From Candidatus Omnitrophota bacterium (GTDB taxonomy: Bacteria > Omnitrophota > Gorgyraeia > Gygaellales > Profunditerraquicolaceae), in assembly GCA_026387255.1 (NCBI GenBank), contig JAPLMA010000111.1, positions 1 through 18,936 on the forward strand: 18,936 nt of DNA, in the 5' to 3' direction. Shown here one piece after another: positions 6,346-14,783 of this stretch. The notes beneath the pieces were generated by a model, which saw only the letters and a program-made list of their open reading frames with translations, made no database searches and was not told the DNA's origin. How positions within the stretch are numbered: the first letter of the stretch is position 1; each line of letters opens with the position of its first letter. Position numbers and translations under genes: made by a program.

Positions 6346-7181
6346 TATAAAGCCTCTAGATTACCTTTAATTTGATCGTATGAAAATACCGGGCCATCCT
6401 TACAACAATAATACTGCGCAATCTGGCAATGGCCACATTTTCCAACGCCGCATTTCATATGCCTTTCCAAAGACACATAAATCTGTTTCTGGGGGATTTC
6501 CTTTTTGAGTATTTCAATTAAAACAAACTTATACATAATCGGCGGGCCAACCACTACCGCGAATGTTCTCTTAGGATTAAGATTTACTCCGGGGATAAGT
6601 GAAGTAATCAAGCCAATATTACCTTTCCAATCAGGATCAGCTTTATCTACCGTACAATTAAAATTAACATCCAGCCGCTTACCCCATTCCTTTATCTCAT
6701 TGGCAAAAAGTAGATCGGCGGGTTTCTTACAACCCAAAAGAATATGCACCTTACCAAAATCGCGGCGATTATCAATTACAAAGTTAATCAATGAACGCAA
6801 AGGCACAACTCCCAATCCGCCCGCGACAAATAAAAGATCATTGCCTTCTAATATCTGCACCGGAAATCCACGTCCAAAAGGCCCGCGAATCCCCAAAGAA
6901 TCCCCGGCCTCCATTTTATGCAAGGCGTTGGTCACTTTACCGACATTGCGCACGACCAACTCAAAATAACTGCGTTTAGTGGGCGAAGAGGAAATGGATA
7001 TTGGCGCCTCCCCGATGCCTAAAAGAGAAACCATTACAAACTGGCCTGGCTCATGATCAAGGCTCGTTCCTCCCTCTAAAGCAATCTTGAAATATTTTTC
7101 TTGAGCCGTCATCATACGCGCCTCAAGAATCTTAGCCGGGGCAACAATATATTCGGATTCTTTTAATTCAATACGTTTCAT
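6345..7181 (-). CDS. hydG: Group 3b hydrogenase gamma subunit, FAD/NAD(P)-binding reductase
   Basis: This 278-residue protein is of the ferredoxin-NADP reductase type. The FAD-binding beta barrel spans about residues 10-105, with HEPGQFVMV and the flavin loop EAPISISSSP (58-67). The NAD(P)-binding lobe follows with VAGGLGVVPL (119-128) and LLGCKKPADLLF. The C-terminal CGVGKCGHCQ...CC motif (C244, C249, C252 and C259 or C260) binds a [2Fe-2S] cluster, as in PyrK and sulfhydrogenase gamma subunits. It is the module where NAD(P)H exchanges electrons with the hydrogenase. It starts two positions below the hydB end (one base between the genes) and shares one base with hydD. The symbol is the sulfhydrogenase gamma name and must not be confused with the [FeFe]-hydrogenase maturase HydG. 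Preference for NADH or NADPH cannot be read from the sequence. Confidence 0.93.
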   Translation of the reverse strand: MKRIELKESEYIVAPAKILEARMMTAQEKYFKIALEGGTSLDHEPGQFVMVSLLGIGEAPISISSSPTKRSYFELVVRNVGKVTNALHKMEAGDSLGIRGPFGRGFPVQILEGNDLLFVAGGLGVVPLRSLINFVIDNRRDFGKVHILLGCKKPADLLFANEIKEWGKRLDVNFNCTVDKADPDWKGNIGLITSLIPGVNLNPKRTFAVVVGPPIMYKFVLIEILKKEIPQKQIYVSLERHMKCGVGKCGHCQIAQYYCCKDGPVFSYDQIKGNLEAL

Positions 7182-7182
7182 T

Positions 7183-8217
7183 TTACTGGGTTTCCTTGGC
7201 TAAATCATTAATTGTTTCTTTAAGTTTAATCTGGGCCATACAGGTACGTGAACAACGCCCGCAACCGGTACAAAAATAACGGCTATATTTATCAACCGGA
7301 TATTTAAATTTACGCATATAGCGATGACGTTGACGTTGAGAGCGTTCCTTACGAAAATTCTCATTACCCGCGACCTTAGCAAATGGTTCATTTTGGCATG
7401 AATCCCAACGCCGGTAGCGTACTCCCGTATTTAAATCGAGATTCGGCTCATCAATAATATCAAAACAATAACAAGTCGGGCAAACATTGGTGCAATTACC
7501 ACAGGCAACGCAACGCTTATTCAAATCTTCCCAAACCTTACTATTTGATGAACGATCAAAAAGCGGCTTAAGCTCTTGGTGTTTTACATTAACCTCATCT
7601 TTAAAAATAGAATGTTTCATTTGACGCAAAGATTCAAGCGCCTTGAGCATTTTAGCGTCTGCCGACTTAAAAACTGCCGCTTTATTTACTAATTCATCTC
7701 CCAGCATCGTATTAATATGCACGATAAAAACATCTCCCAGATCGGTAAAAAATAAATCATAGCCACCATTGGGAAGATGATTGCCCACAACATGACAACT
7801 AGCATATTCATCACAATAATCATTACACTCTAAGCCAATAATCGCAATTTTATTCTTGCGTATAATATAATTAATATCTTTAGGTTTATCCGCAAAAACC
7901 ATATTCAGGCATTGAATACCGGCCAGATCACAGGTATGCACGCCAAAAATAACCATCTTCTCATATTCTAAAATAGCATTTAACGCATTCTCGCGCTTAT
8001 TATAAGAGGTTATAATTTCCTGAGTAGGAAGAAAATATTTTTTAGGCGGTAAAATGGTAGGAATATACTTAAGGGTAATCTCTTTTCCGGAAGAAACTTC
8101 GGCAAAAGAGAAATTATTATGCCCCCGGGCAACCGGAGCAACCACTTTTTGTGATTGCGCTAACGCGCTGATAAATGCATCTAAATCTTTTTTCGAAAGT
8201 ATAACAAACCGTTGCAT
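7183..8217 (-). CDS. hydB: Group 3b hydrogenase beta subunit, two [4Fe-4S] clusters
   Basis: This 344-residue protein matches the beta subunit of sulfhydrogenase-type enzymes. The N-terminal half holds the family's FGVHTCDLAGI motif and a further cysteine group, CNDYCDEYASC (C131, C135, C141). Two [4Fe-4S] motifs follow: CVACGNCTNVCP (C236, C239, C242, C246) and CTGCGRCSRTCM (C316, C319, C322, C326). It wires the flavin subunit HydG to the HydD/HydA core. It is the first gene of the operon. A promoter with a perfect Rex operator lies directly upstream, and the predicted transcript has a leader of about 40 bases. I see no strong ribosome-binding site before the ATG, which is odd for a first gene in this window. 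Confidence 0.93.
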   Translation of the reverse strand: MQRFVILSKKDLDAFISALAQSQKVVAPVARGHNNFSFAEVSSGKEITLKYIPTILPPKKYFLPTQEIITSYNKRENALNAILEYEKMVIFGVHTCDLAGIQCLNMVFADKPKDINYIIRKNKIAIIGLECNDYCDEYASCHVVGNHLPNGGYDLFFTDLGDVFIVHINTMLGDELVNKAAVFKSADAKMLKALESLRQMKHSIFKDEVNVKHQELKPLFDRSSNSKVWEDLNKRCVACGNCTNVCPTCYCFDIIDEPNLDLNTGVRYRRWDSCQNEPFAKVAGNENFRKERSQRQRHRYMRKFKYPVDKYSRYFCTGCGRCSRTCMAQIKLKETINDLAKETQ

Positions 8218-8258
8218 AGAAAGATAATTTTTATGGGTTTATAGATATGAAAAGCTTA

Positions 8259-8276
8259 TTGTGAATAATATCACAA
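8259..8276. promoter_or_regulatory. Rex operator in the hydB promoter
   Basis: The plus strand reads TTGTGAATAATATCACAA, a perfect match to TTGTGA-N6-TCACAA. The predicted -10 box occupies the six central bases, so bound Rex would block RNA polymerase. With rex at the other end of the same cluster, NADH-responsive control of the group 3b hydrogenase operon is a strong inference. Confidence 0.92.
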
Positions 8277-8292
8277 AAGTTACTTTTGTCAA
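8265..8292 (-). promoter_or_regulatory. Predicted promoter of the hydBGDA operon
   Basis: On the minus strand TTGACA (8287-8292) is followed after 16 bases by TATTAT (8265-8270), with an extended -10 TG. Transcription would start near 8258, about 40 bases before hydB. A perfect -35 box and the operator position make this a confident call. I see no terminator between atpC and this promoter, so read-through from the ATP synthase operon is possible. Confidence 0.85.
8273..8289. repeat. 17-bp palindrome between -35 and -10 of the hydB promoter
   Basis: ACAAAAGT and ACTTTTGT are perfect inverted copies around one central base. The palindrome overlaps one Rex half-site and the inner edge of the -35 box. 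It could be a second operator, but I do not recognise the regulator. Confidence 0.6.
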
Positions 8293-8318
8293 ACGTTTTA
8301 TTAAGTTATTTCATCTTT

Positions 8319-8567
8319 TTATAAAAGCAGGGTAACTTTATTTTCTAAAACTTCAATAAATCCACCCGCAGAAACATCAATTACGCTAGTCTTTCCTGTA
8401 GATAAACGCAAGGTGATTTTACCAGCAACCAGCTTAGCAACTATGGGAGCATGATTCGCTAAAACGCCCAGATAACCTGATACTGATGGCGCAATTAGGG
8501 AAATCGCTTCACCTTCATACAGGGTTTGATCACTAGAATAAATACTTACCTGGAAAGTTTTAGCCAT
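8319..8567 (-). CDS. atpC: ATP synthase F1 subunit epsilon, short form
   Basis: This 82-residue protein covers only the N-terminal beta-sandwich of epsilon, which links the gamma shaft to the c-ring. The family landmarks are present: LIAPSVSGYLGVLANHAPIVAKL near residues 24-46 and DVSAGGFIEVLENKVTLL at the end. The usual length is about 130-140; the C-terminal two-helix domain that can insert into F1 and inhibit ATP hydrolysis is absent. The gene ends with its own TAA after a complete last beta strand, so this looks like a natural short form, as known in some anaerobes, rather than a frameshift. It follows atpD by one base and is the last gene of the ATP synthase operon. Confidence 0.93.
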   Translation of the reverse strand: MAKTFQVSIYSSDQTLYEGEAISLIAPSVSGYLGVLANHAPIVAKLVAGKITLRLSTGKTSVIDVSAGGFIEVLENKVTLLL

Positions 8568-8568
8568 T

Positions 8569-9963
8569 TTAATTCAACAACTGTTTATTCTTCTCTATCG
8601 CTTCCTTAATCGTGCCCACCATATAAAAAGCCTGCTCATGCAGATCATCAAGCGCACCGCTAAGAATCATATTAACCCCTTTAATTGTATCTTCTAACTT
8701 TACGTATTTACCTTTCATGCCCGTAAAATTCTCCGCCACAAAAAACGGCTGTGAGAAGAATCTTTGCACCTTACGCGCCCGCTGCACAATTAATTTATCT
8801 TCATCTGATAACTCATCAATACCGAGAATTGAAATAATATCCCGCAGATCTTTATAACGCTGTAATATTTTTTGAACTGCCAAAGCGGTATTATAATGCT
8901 CCTCTCCCAGAAGACGCGGATCCATAATCCTGGAATTAGAATCTAAAGGATCAACCGCCGGATAAATTCCCAGCTCAGAAATCTGACGCGATAAAACAAT
9001 CTTAGCATCCAAATGCGAAAATACCGCTGCCGGAGCCGGGTCAGTTAAATCATCCGCCGGAACATAAACTGCCTGGATAGAAGTTATCGAGCCATCGCGG
9101 GTGGAAGCAATCCTTTCTTCAAGCTGAGCAACCTCGGTAGAAAGATTAGGCTGATATCCAACTGCTGAAGTCATCCTGCCTAAAAGCGTAGAAACCTCGC
9201 TCCCAGCCTGAATATAACGGTAAACATTATCAATAAATAAAAGCACATCTTTTCTTTCCTGATCGCGGAAATACTCCGCCATGGTTAAAGCGGATAAGCC
9301 AATACGTAAGCGCGCACCCGGCGGCTCATTCATCTGGCCAAACACCAAAGCGCTATTCTTAATTACTCCGGAAGCACTTAATTCCAACCAAAGTTCATTT
9401 CCTTCCCTGGTCCGCTCTCCAATCCCGGCAAAAACCGATACACCTCCGTGCTCCGCAGCAATGGTACGGATTAACTCCATAACAATCACTGTCTTACCCA
9501 CTCCGGCACCGCCGAATAACCCGACTTTTCCACCCTTAGGGATGGGTGCTAAAAGATCAATCACCTTTAATCCTGTTTCTAAAATATTTTCTATGGGTAG
9601 TTGCTCCTCAAAATTAGGCGAGGCCCGGTGAATAGGATTCCGAATCTCCGGATGTTCCAATTCCCCTTTGCCGTCAATTGGCTCGCCTAAAAGATTAAAT
9701 ATCCTGCCTAAAGTTTGCTGGCCAATAGGCACGGTAATCGGGCTACCAGTATCAATCGCCTTCATTCCACGCACTAAGCCATCAGTCGAGCCCAAGGCAA
9801 TACAACGCACGGTATTATTCCCGATATCCTGGGCAACCTCCAGGGTAAGATTAATTCCTTTTTCCTGAACTTTAATCGCATTTAAAAGCTGCGGCCCCTG
9901 ATTCTCAGGAAATCTAATATCTACGCTTGGTCCGATAATCTGAAGTAACTGCCCCTCTGCCAT
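8569..9963 (-). CDS. atpD: ATP synthase F1 subunit beta (catalytic)
   Basis: This 464-residue protein is a normal-length catalytic subunit. The Walker A loop GGAGVGKT is at 151-158. The catalytic glutamate E183 is in GIGERTREGNELW, followed by the Walker B strand LLFIDNVYRY. The DELSDED catch-loop motif is near residue 400. The usual DNIFRFTQAGSEVS reads DNVYRYIQAGSEVS here, a conservative aromatic swap. It makes ATP in the three alpha-beta interface sites as gamma rotates. The start has AAGGA upstream, four bases separate it from atpG, and atpC follows one base after it. Confidence 0.97.
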   Translation of the reverse strand: MAEGQLLQIIGPSVDIRFPENQGPQLLNAIKVQEKGINLTLEVAQDIGNNTVRCIALGSTDGLVRGMKAIDTGSPITVPIGQQTLGRIFNLLGEPIDGKGELEHPEIRNPIHRASPNFEEQLPIENILETGLKVIDLLAPIPKGGKVGLFGGAGVGKTVIVMELIRTIAAEHGGVSVFAGIGERTREGNELWLELSASGVIKNSALVFGQMNEPPGARLRIGLSALTMAEYFRDQERKDVLLFIDNVYRYIQAGSEVSTLLGRMTSAVGYQPNLSTEVAQLEERIASTRDGSITSIQAVYVPADDLTDPAPAAVFSHLDAKIVLSRQISELGIYPAVDPLDSNSRIMDPRLLGEEHYNTALAVQKILQRYKDLRDIISILGIDELSDEDKLIVQRARKVQRFFSQPFFVAENFTGMKGKYVKLEDTIKGVNMILSGALDDLHEQAFYMVGTIKEAIEKNKQLLN

Positions 9964-9967
9964 AGTT

Positions 9968-10822
9968 TTATCCTTTCAATGCCTCAACCGAAGAAGAAAT
10001 CTCTAAAATATCCTGAGTAATCCGGGCTTGCCTAACCTTATTCCTAAAAAGCACTAATCCCTCTAAAAGATCTTTGGCATTATCCGTAGCTGTTTTCATC
10101 GACACAGTCCTGGCAGCATGCTCGGAAGTAAACGCCTCTAATAAAATAAGCTGCATCTTAACCTTAAGATAACGCGGAACCAAATCTGCAAGGATACTTT
10201 TAAAATCCGGTTCAGCAATATACTCTATCGGCGCAACTGTCCTAGGTTGGATAGGCAACAATTGCTCTATCGTCGCCTTCTGCACAAGAGAATTCTCAAA
10301 ATAGGTATAAACCAGATAAACCGAACCTACCTGAGCGCTTAAAAATAAACTAGTTAAATCTAATATGAGTTTATCGCAAAAATCCTGCTTAAATTTTGCA
10401 TTTAACCCCATATAGGAATTCAATATTTCTATTCTGCTTGTTCTAAAATAATTTAATCCCTTCTGGCCGATTAAAATCAATTTTACTCTTTCAGGATTAT
10501 TTTTTTTTAAAAATTCCTGCGCAACACGCAGAACATTCTGATTATACATTCCGCACAATCCACTATCCGATGTAATCAGGCAAAGCGCAATCGGCGCTTG
10601 AGCTGATCTTTTTTTAAAATGTGCGGATAAATTATCTTCATTTGAAGCGGCAAGATTATACATAAGGTTTTCCAACCTTAAAGCATACGGCCGCAAAACA
10701 AACAACTGACCCTGGACACGATTCAGCTTAGCCACGGAAATCATCTGCATGGCGCCAGTCACTTTTTTAGTATTTTCCACACTGCGGATACGGTTTTTTA
10801 TCTGCTTAATAGATTGTGCCAT
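9968..10822 (-). CDS. atpG: ATP synthase F1 subunit gamma
   Basis: This 284-residue protein is the rotor shaft. It opens with the conserved N-terminal helix (KQIKNRIRSVENTKKVTGAMQMIS) and has the central ITSDSGLCGMYNQNV strand. It ends with the conserved C-terminal helix (SMKTATDNAKDLLEGLVLFRNKVRQARITQDILEI), the two helices forming the coiled coil inside the alpha3beta3 ring. I see no redox-regulating cysteine insert of the chloroplast type. Its start lies 17 bases inside the 3' end of atpA, implying translational coupling. Confidence 0.96.
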   Translation of the reverse strand: MAQSIKQIKNRIRSVENTKKVTGAMQMISVAKLNRVQGQLFVLRPYALRLENLMYNLAASNEDNLSAHFKKRSAQAPIALCLITSDSGLCGMYNQNVLRVAQEFLKKNNPERVKLILIGQKGLNYFRTSRIEILNSYMGLNAKFKQDFCDKLILDLTSLFLSAQVGSVYLVYTYFENSLVQKATIEQLLPIQPRTVAPIEYIAEPDFKSILADLVPRYLKVKMQLILLEAFTSEHAARTVSMKTATDNAKDLLEGLVLFRNKVRQARITQDILEISSSVEALKG

Positions 10823-12341
10823 CTTTAGCTAGAAACTCTTTCTTAAAATCAGCGATGAGCATATCCAGTTTATTCTTTAAACTTAAATCTAAATCATTCT
10901 TAGACTCTATCTCTGCCAGAATTTCCGGAAATTTTAGATCAATAAATTTATACAGTTGATACTCAAACTTTTTGATCAAACCTATAGCTAAATCATCCAA
11001 ATAACCATTAGTGCCGGCGTAGATAATCATTACTTGCCTGGCTGACTCCAGCGGCGCGTATTGCGCCTGCTTTAAGACCTCGACCATTCTTTCGCCACGG
11101 GTTAACTGCGCGCGCGTAGTCTTATCTAAATCCGTTCCGAATTGCGTAAAAGTTACTAGTTCTCGATATTGTGCCAAATCCAATCTTAACTTTGAGGATA
11201 CCTGGCGCATAATCTTGCTCTGAGCTTTACCTCCCACGCGAGAAACTGATAACCCCACGTTTACCGCCGGCCGGATACCCGCATAAAATAAATCGCTTTC
11301 CAGATAGATCTGGCCATCAGTAATTGAGATAACATTCGTGGGAATATAACTAGATATGTCTCCAGCTTGAGTTTCCACAATCGGAATCGCCGTAATTGAA
11401 CCTGCGCCTAAAGCATCGTTTAGTTTAGCTGAACGCTCCAGAAGCCTGGAATGCAAATAAAAAATATCTCCCGGATAAGCCTCTCTACCCGGAGGACGCC
11501 TAAGCAATAAAGATAGCTGCCGATAGGCTTGAGCATGCTTAGACAGGTCATCATAAATTACCAAAACATGTTTTCCTGAATACATAAACTCTTCCGCCAT
11601 GGCGCAAGCGGCATAAGGAGCAAGATACTGCAGGCTTGCTGATGCCCGGCTGGAAGCGCTGACAATTGTGGTATATTCCATCGCGCCGTACTTCTTAAGC
11701 ACCTCGTTTACCGCCACCACACTGGATAATTTTTGGCCAATTGCGCAATAAATGCAGTAAACATCTTTTCCTTTTTGATTAATAATCGTATCCATCGCCA
11801 CGGCGGTTTTTCCGGTTTGACGGTCTCCAATAATCAATTCGCGCTGGCCGCGGCCAATCGGAGTCATCGCATCAATAGCTTTAATTCCGGTCTGTAATGG
11901 TTGGTTTACCGGTTGTCTTTCTACGACATTCGGAGCGCTGGATTCTATGGGCCTGGACTTTTGCGTATTAATCTGGCCCTTGCCATCGATCGGCTTGCCT
12001 AAACCATTAACCACCCTGCCTACCAAAGCCTCTCCTACCGGAACGCGCACAATTTTACCCGTGCGCTTAACCAAATCACCTTCCCGGATGTTTTTATCCG
12101 GATTATCCGTACCAAAAATTACCACTCCTACGCTATCCTCTTCCAGATTTAAAACCATACCCATAATATTATCCGAAAACTCCACCAACTCACCCATCAT
12201 TACATCATCTAGCCCATAAACACGCGCGATGGTATCTCCAACCTGAATTACTGTACCAATAGATTCAGTGCGCAGCCGAGATTTATATTTCTCAAGTTCT
12301 TTTTTAATAATTGACGTAACTTCTTCCGGTTTTAAAACCAT
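10806..12341 (-). CDS. atpA: ATP synthase F1 subunit alpha
   Basis: This 511-residue non-catalytic nucleotide-binding subunit is of normal length. The Walker A loop GDRQTGKT is at 172-179. The arginine finger R368 in VGLSVSRVGGKAQ reaches into the catalytic site of the neighbouring beta subunit. The N-terminal stretch (residues 1-25) provides the contact with subunit delta. It lies one base after atpH and overlaps atpG by 17 bases. Nothing unusual is seen. Confidence 0.97.
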   Translation of the reverse strand: MVLKPEEVTSIIKKELEKYKSRLRTESIGTVIQVGDTIARVYGLDDVMMGELVEFSDNIMGMVLNLEEDSVGVVIFGTDNPDKNIREGDLVKRTGKIVRVPVGEALVGRVVNGLGKPIDGKGQINTQKSRPIESSAPNVVERQPVNQPLQTGIKAIDAMTPIGRGQRELIIGDRQTGKTAVAMDTIINQKGKDVYCIYCAIGQKLSSVVAVNEVLKKYGAMEYTTIVSASSRASASLQYLAPYAACAMAEEFMYSGKHVLVIYDDLSKHAQAYRQLSLLLRRPPGREAYPGDIFYLHSRLLERSAKLNDALGAGSITAIPIVETQAGDISSYIPTNVISITDGQIYLESDLFYAGIRPAVNVGLSVSRVGGKAQSKIMRQVSSKLRLDLAQYRELVTFTQFGTDLDKTTRAQLTRGERMVEVLKQAQYAPLESARQVMIIYAGTNGYLDDLAIGLIKKFEYQLYKFIDLKFPEILAEIESKNDLDLSLKNKLDMLIADFKKEFLAKDGTIY

Positions 12342-12342
12342 A

Positions 12343-12891
12343 TTAAGCCATCCTCACTATAGTAAGTTTATCTCTTAATTCTTCTAGACGTTTCTTTACT
12401 GAACCATCAATAATCGTATTGCCAATCACTACCTGTACCCCGCCTAATAAATCACCATCTAAATCTATATAAAACCGCAAGCTTTGTTTAAACTTCTTTT
12501 CCAAAGCCGACTCTATTCTTTGAATCAAATCCAACTCTAACGGAAAAGCGGTTCTCAGTAACACATCCACCTGCCCATGATGTCCGTATTTGGCACGCAG
12601 ATATTCCGCAACATCAAGAAAGATATTAAAACGTTTCTTTTCTAAAAGCAGCTTAAGAAAATTACGCAGCTCATCCGAAAAGCCATCCTTAATTACCAGA
12701 TCAATAATTGCGCATTTTTCAGTATAAGAAATCTCCGGATTATCGAGCAACTGCTTAAAACCCGAATTATCACGAATTATATTCTTTACAATTACCAGGT
12801 CTTCCAAAGCCTTATCTATTCCACAATTTGCCCGCGCAAAACTTAAAAAAGCTTCAGCATACCTGCTCACCACTACCTTATCTTTTATCAT
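12343..12891 (-). CDS. atpH: ATP synthase F1 subunit delta (OSCP-like)
   Basis: This 182-residue protein is the peripheral-stalk connector between the b dimer and the top of alpha3beta3. It opens with the helical domain typical of delta (VSRYAEAFLSFAR, then KCAIIDLVIKDGFSDELRNFLKLLLEKKR). It closes with the beta-rich C-terminal part (LRFYIDLDGDLLGGVQVVIGNTIIDGSVKKRLEEL), in which GGVQVVIGNTIIDGS is the best-conserved signature. It overlaps atpF by four bases (ATGA). Confidence 0.95.
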   Translation of the reverse strand: MIKDKVVVSRYAEAFLSFARANCGIDKALEDLVIVKNIIRDNSGFKQLLDNPEISYTEKCAIIDLVIKDGFSDELRNFLKLLLEKKRFNIFLDVAEYLRAKYGHHGQVDVLLRTAFPLELDLIQRIESALEKKFKQSLRFYIDLDGDLLGGVQVVIGNTIIDGSVKKRLEELRDKLTIVRMA

Positions 12892-13385
12892 TCTACTTTC
12901 TCGATCTGGTTAATAAAATCTTCCACAATCTTACGATCACCATCTCCGGTAAGCTTCTCTTGAATTACGTTTTTAGCAGCACTCAAGGCAATATCCACGA
13001 TTCTTTCTTTAAGTTGCTCCTGGGCCTTAGAGACCTCATATTTTACCTGCGCTCGCGCATCCGTAATAATATCCTGTGCCTCTTCATGGGCTTTCTTACG
13101 CATCTGCACAGTTACGATCTTAGCCTGTTCAACCGCCTGATTAATTTTTGCCTGAGCCTCACTGGCAATATTAGAAATCTTAAGTTCATAATCGCTTTTC
13201 AGCCTAGAAATCTCAAACTTAGTATTTTCTATTTCACCAAGCTCGGAGCTAATTTTTTCTTTGCGCTGATCAAGAAGCCCAAGGATTTTTTTCCAGGCGA
13301 ATATTCTTAACAAAAATAATAATAAGAAAAAACTTAAAACCTGCGCCAGAATCTCACTTGCGCTAAGCATCTTTAAAAGTTCCAC
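12888..13385 (-). CDS. atpF: ATP synthase F0 subunit b
   Basis: This 165-residue peripheral-stalk protein has one N-terminal membrane helix (about residues 11-30). A long charged, alanine-rich helix follows, predicted to form the right-handed coiled coil of the stator. The start codon is GTG at 13383-13385. AAGGAG nine bases upstream supports it over the ATG five codons later, which would be too far from that site. Only one b-type gene is present, so the stalk should be a b2 homodimer. The gene is followed by atpH with a four-base overlap. The 75-base gap from atpE holds the ribosome-binding site and no other recognisable element. Confidence 0.94.
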   Translation of the reverse strand: MELLKMLSASEILAQVLSFFLLLFLLRIFAWKKILGLLDQRKEKISSELGEIENTKFEISRLKSDYELKISNIASEAQAKINQAVEQAKIVTVQMRKKAHEEAQDIITDARAQVKYEVSKAQEQLKERIVDIALSAAKNVIQEKLTGDGDRKIVEDFINQIEKVE

Positions 13386-13460
13386 TAATTATTCTCCTTG
13401 TCCAGATAAACAATCTCGACGCAATTCTAGTTAGCGTGAGGGTGTAAATATCTATTAAGT

Positions 13461-13688
13461 TTACTTAGCGGCGTACATAAAAGCAAACACCAGAACGTAA
13501 ATGGTAATCGCTTCAATAAAGGCACAGCCAATAATCATACTCATCATAATTTTGTTATTTGCCTCCGGCTGCCTGCTGATTGCTCCCATAGCCGAAGCTA
13601 CGGCGATACCTAAACCGATCGCTGAACCGAATGCCGCTGCGCCTAATGCTATGGCTACACCTAAATCCATTGCTGATTTTGAATCCAT
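13461..13688 (-). CDS. atpE: ATP synthase F0 subunit c, proton type predicted
   Basis: This 75-residue two-helix hairpin forms the rotor ring. The polar loop carries R39-Q40-P41-E42. The ion-binding carboxylate is E59 in CAFIEAITIYVLVF. Sodium-type rings such as that of Ilyobacter have Gln in helix 1 thirteen residues before the loop arginine and Ser-Thr after the glutamate. Here those positions are Leu26 and Ala60-Ile61, so proton coupling is predicted. GGAGGAG (13694-13700) is one of the strongest ribosome-binding sites in the window, fitting the need for many copies of c. The gene lies 19 bases after atpB. Confidence 0.95.
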   Translation of the reverse strand: MDSKSAMDLGVAIALGAAAFGSAIGLGIAVASAMGAISRQPEANNKIMMSMIIGCAFIEAITIYVLVFAFMYAAK

Positions 13689-13707
13689 GTTAACTCCTCC
13701 CTTTTTA

Positions 13708-14460
13708 TTATACTGTTTCTTCTTCGCGATTTAAAACAAGCGCAAAATAAATAGCAGTTAACAAACAGAAAACTGTTGCCTGGACAACTGCCGTTAAAGT
13801 CGCCATTAACATATTAAAAAATAACAACGGTAACCCCTTAATACCAAAACTGGAAAGCAATCCCAAAAGAACCTCATCCCCCCAGATATTACCGCGCAGA
13901 CGCAAAGATAAACTTATTGGCCGGATTAATTCGGTAATAATATGTAAAATAAACATAAATAACGGCATAATCACTGTAAAAGCCAAAATACCGCGGGGTT
14001 TACCCGCCAAATGGTCCAAATAACCCAAAAAACCTAATTCCCTGATTGCTGTATACTGCACATAGAAAAATACACACAGTGCCAGAGCTAAAGTTGTCGA
14101 CCAACTAGCAGTAGAAGCTTTGATAAATGGAATCAAGCCGGAAAGATTCATAAAAAGGATGTAAATAAATAAGGTGCCGATAAAAGGAGTATACTTCCTC
14201 CCCCCTGGCCCCATAATCCCGCAGACAAAACTATCCAAACCTCCGACAATAACCTCAGCCGCTGACTGAAGGCGGCCGGGGATCAGACTTTTTTTCCGGC
14301 AAGTAAAAAAAGCCAATAACCCTAAAATAAGAACAATGATCAAAGAATAACTAACATTTTCCCAAAGATGAACGAATTTGAAAAAAATACTTTCGGGAAA
14401 CTTAGCCGATAGGATTGCAAAAATATCCGGTGACCCTGAAACACCAATATTCTGGCTCAT
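13708..14460 (-). CDS. atpB: ATP synthase F0 subunit a
   Basis: This 250-residue, strongly hydrophobic membrane protein contributes the two ion half-channels. The essential stator arginine is R187 in ISLSLRLRGNIWGDE, equivalent to Arg210 of the E. coli protein. The segment MNLSGLIPFIK and the helix ITELIRPISLSLRL are characteristic. Start and upstream stop overlap in ATGA (14457-14460). It is followed by atpE with strong initiation signals. Confidence 0.96.
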   Translation of the reverse strand: MSQNIGVSGSPDIFAILSAKFPESIFFKFVHLWENVSYSLIIVLILGLLAFFTCRKKSLIPGRLQSAAEVIVGGLDSFVCGIMGPGGRKYTPFIGTLFIYILFMNLSGLIPFIKASTASWSTTLALALCVFFYVQYTAIRELGFLGYLDHLAGKPRGILAFTVIMPLFMFILHIITELIRPISLSLRLRGNIWGDEVLLGLLSSFGIKGLPLLFFNMLMATLTAVVQATVFCLLTAIYFALVLNREEETV

Positions 14461-14747
14461 TTTTTATTCATCCTAGCTATAACTTTTAATATCTTAACAA
14501 TTTCGGTAATTGCTACGAGAAAACCAAAAGCAACACCCAAGAATACCCAATAAGAAGAAAAATTAAATTTTTTCTGTAAAAGAGTACCCACAAAATAACC
14601 TGAAAGCGGCCCGGCAGCTAAGATAAACGGAATAAAAGAAACAAAACCTACAGTTTTTACCCCTTTATAAAAATCTTCTTTCTGCATCAAGCGCCTCAAA
14701 AAAAATTGACGTCTTCTATCCCATTTTGGATTTAAGACGTCTGTCAT
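14457..14747 (-). CDS. AtpZ/AtpI-type accessory protein of the ATP synthase operon
   Basis: This 96-residue protein has a basic, cytoplasmic N-terminus (about 1-30) and two membrane helices (about 33-52 and 66-88) with a basic C-terminus. Size, topology and place as first gene before atpB fit the AtpI/AtpZ family, which helps c-ring assembly or ion uptake in other bacteria. The glycine-containing first helix (LAAGPLSGYFVGTLLQKKF) and the second helix beginning WVFLGVAFGFL look like the AtpZ-type domain. Sequence conservation in this family is low, so the subfamily is uncertain. A promoter lies 37-64 bases upstream. It overlaps atpB by four bases. Confidence 0.8.
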   Translation of the reverse strand: MTDVLNPKWDRRRQFFLRRLMQKEDFYKGVKTVGFVSFIPFILAAGPLSGYFVGTLLQKKFNFSSYWVFLGVAFGFLVAITEIVKILKVIARMNKK

Positions 14748-14783
14748 TTTATTAACTGCTATTGCTTCTTTGCCAGCAAATTA

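Noticed and set aside
13461..13688. Sodium-type ATP synthase, as expected in some anaerobes.
   Set aside because: Subunit c has Leu26 where sodium types have Gln and Ala-Ile after E59 in place of Ser-Thr.
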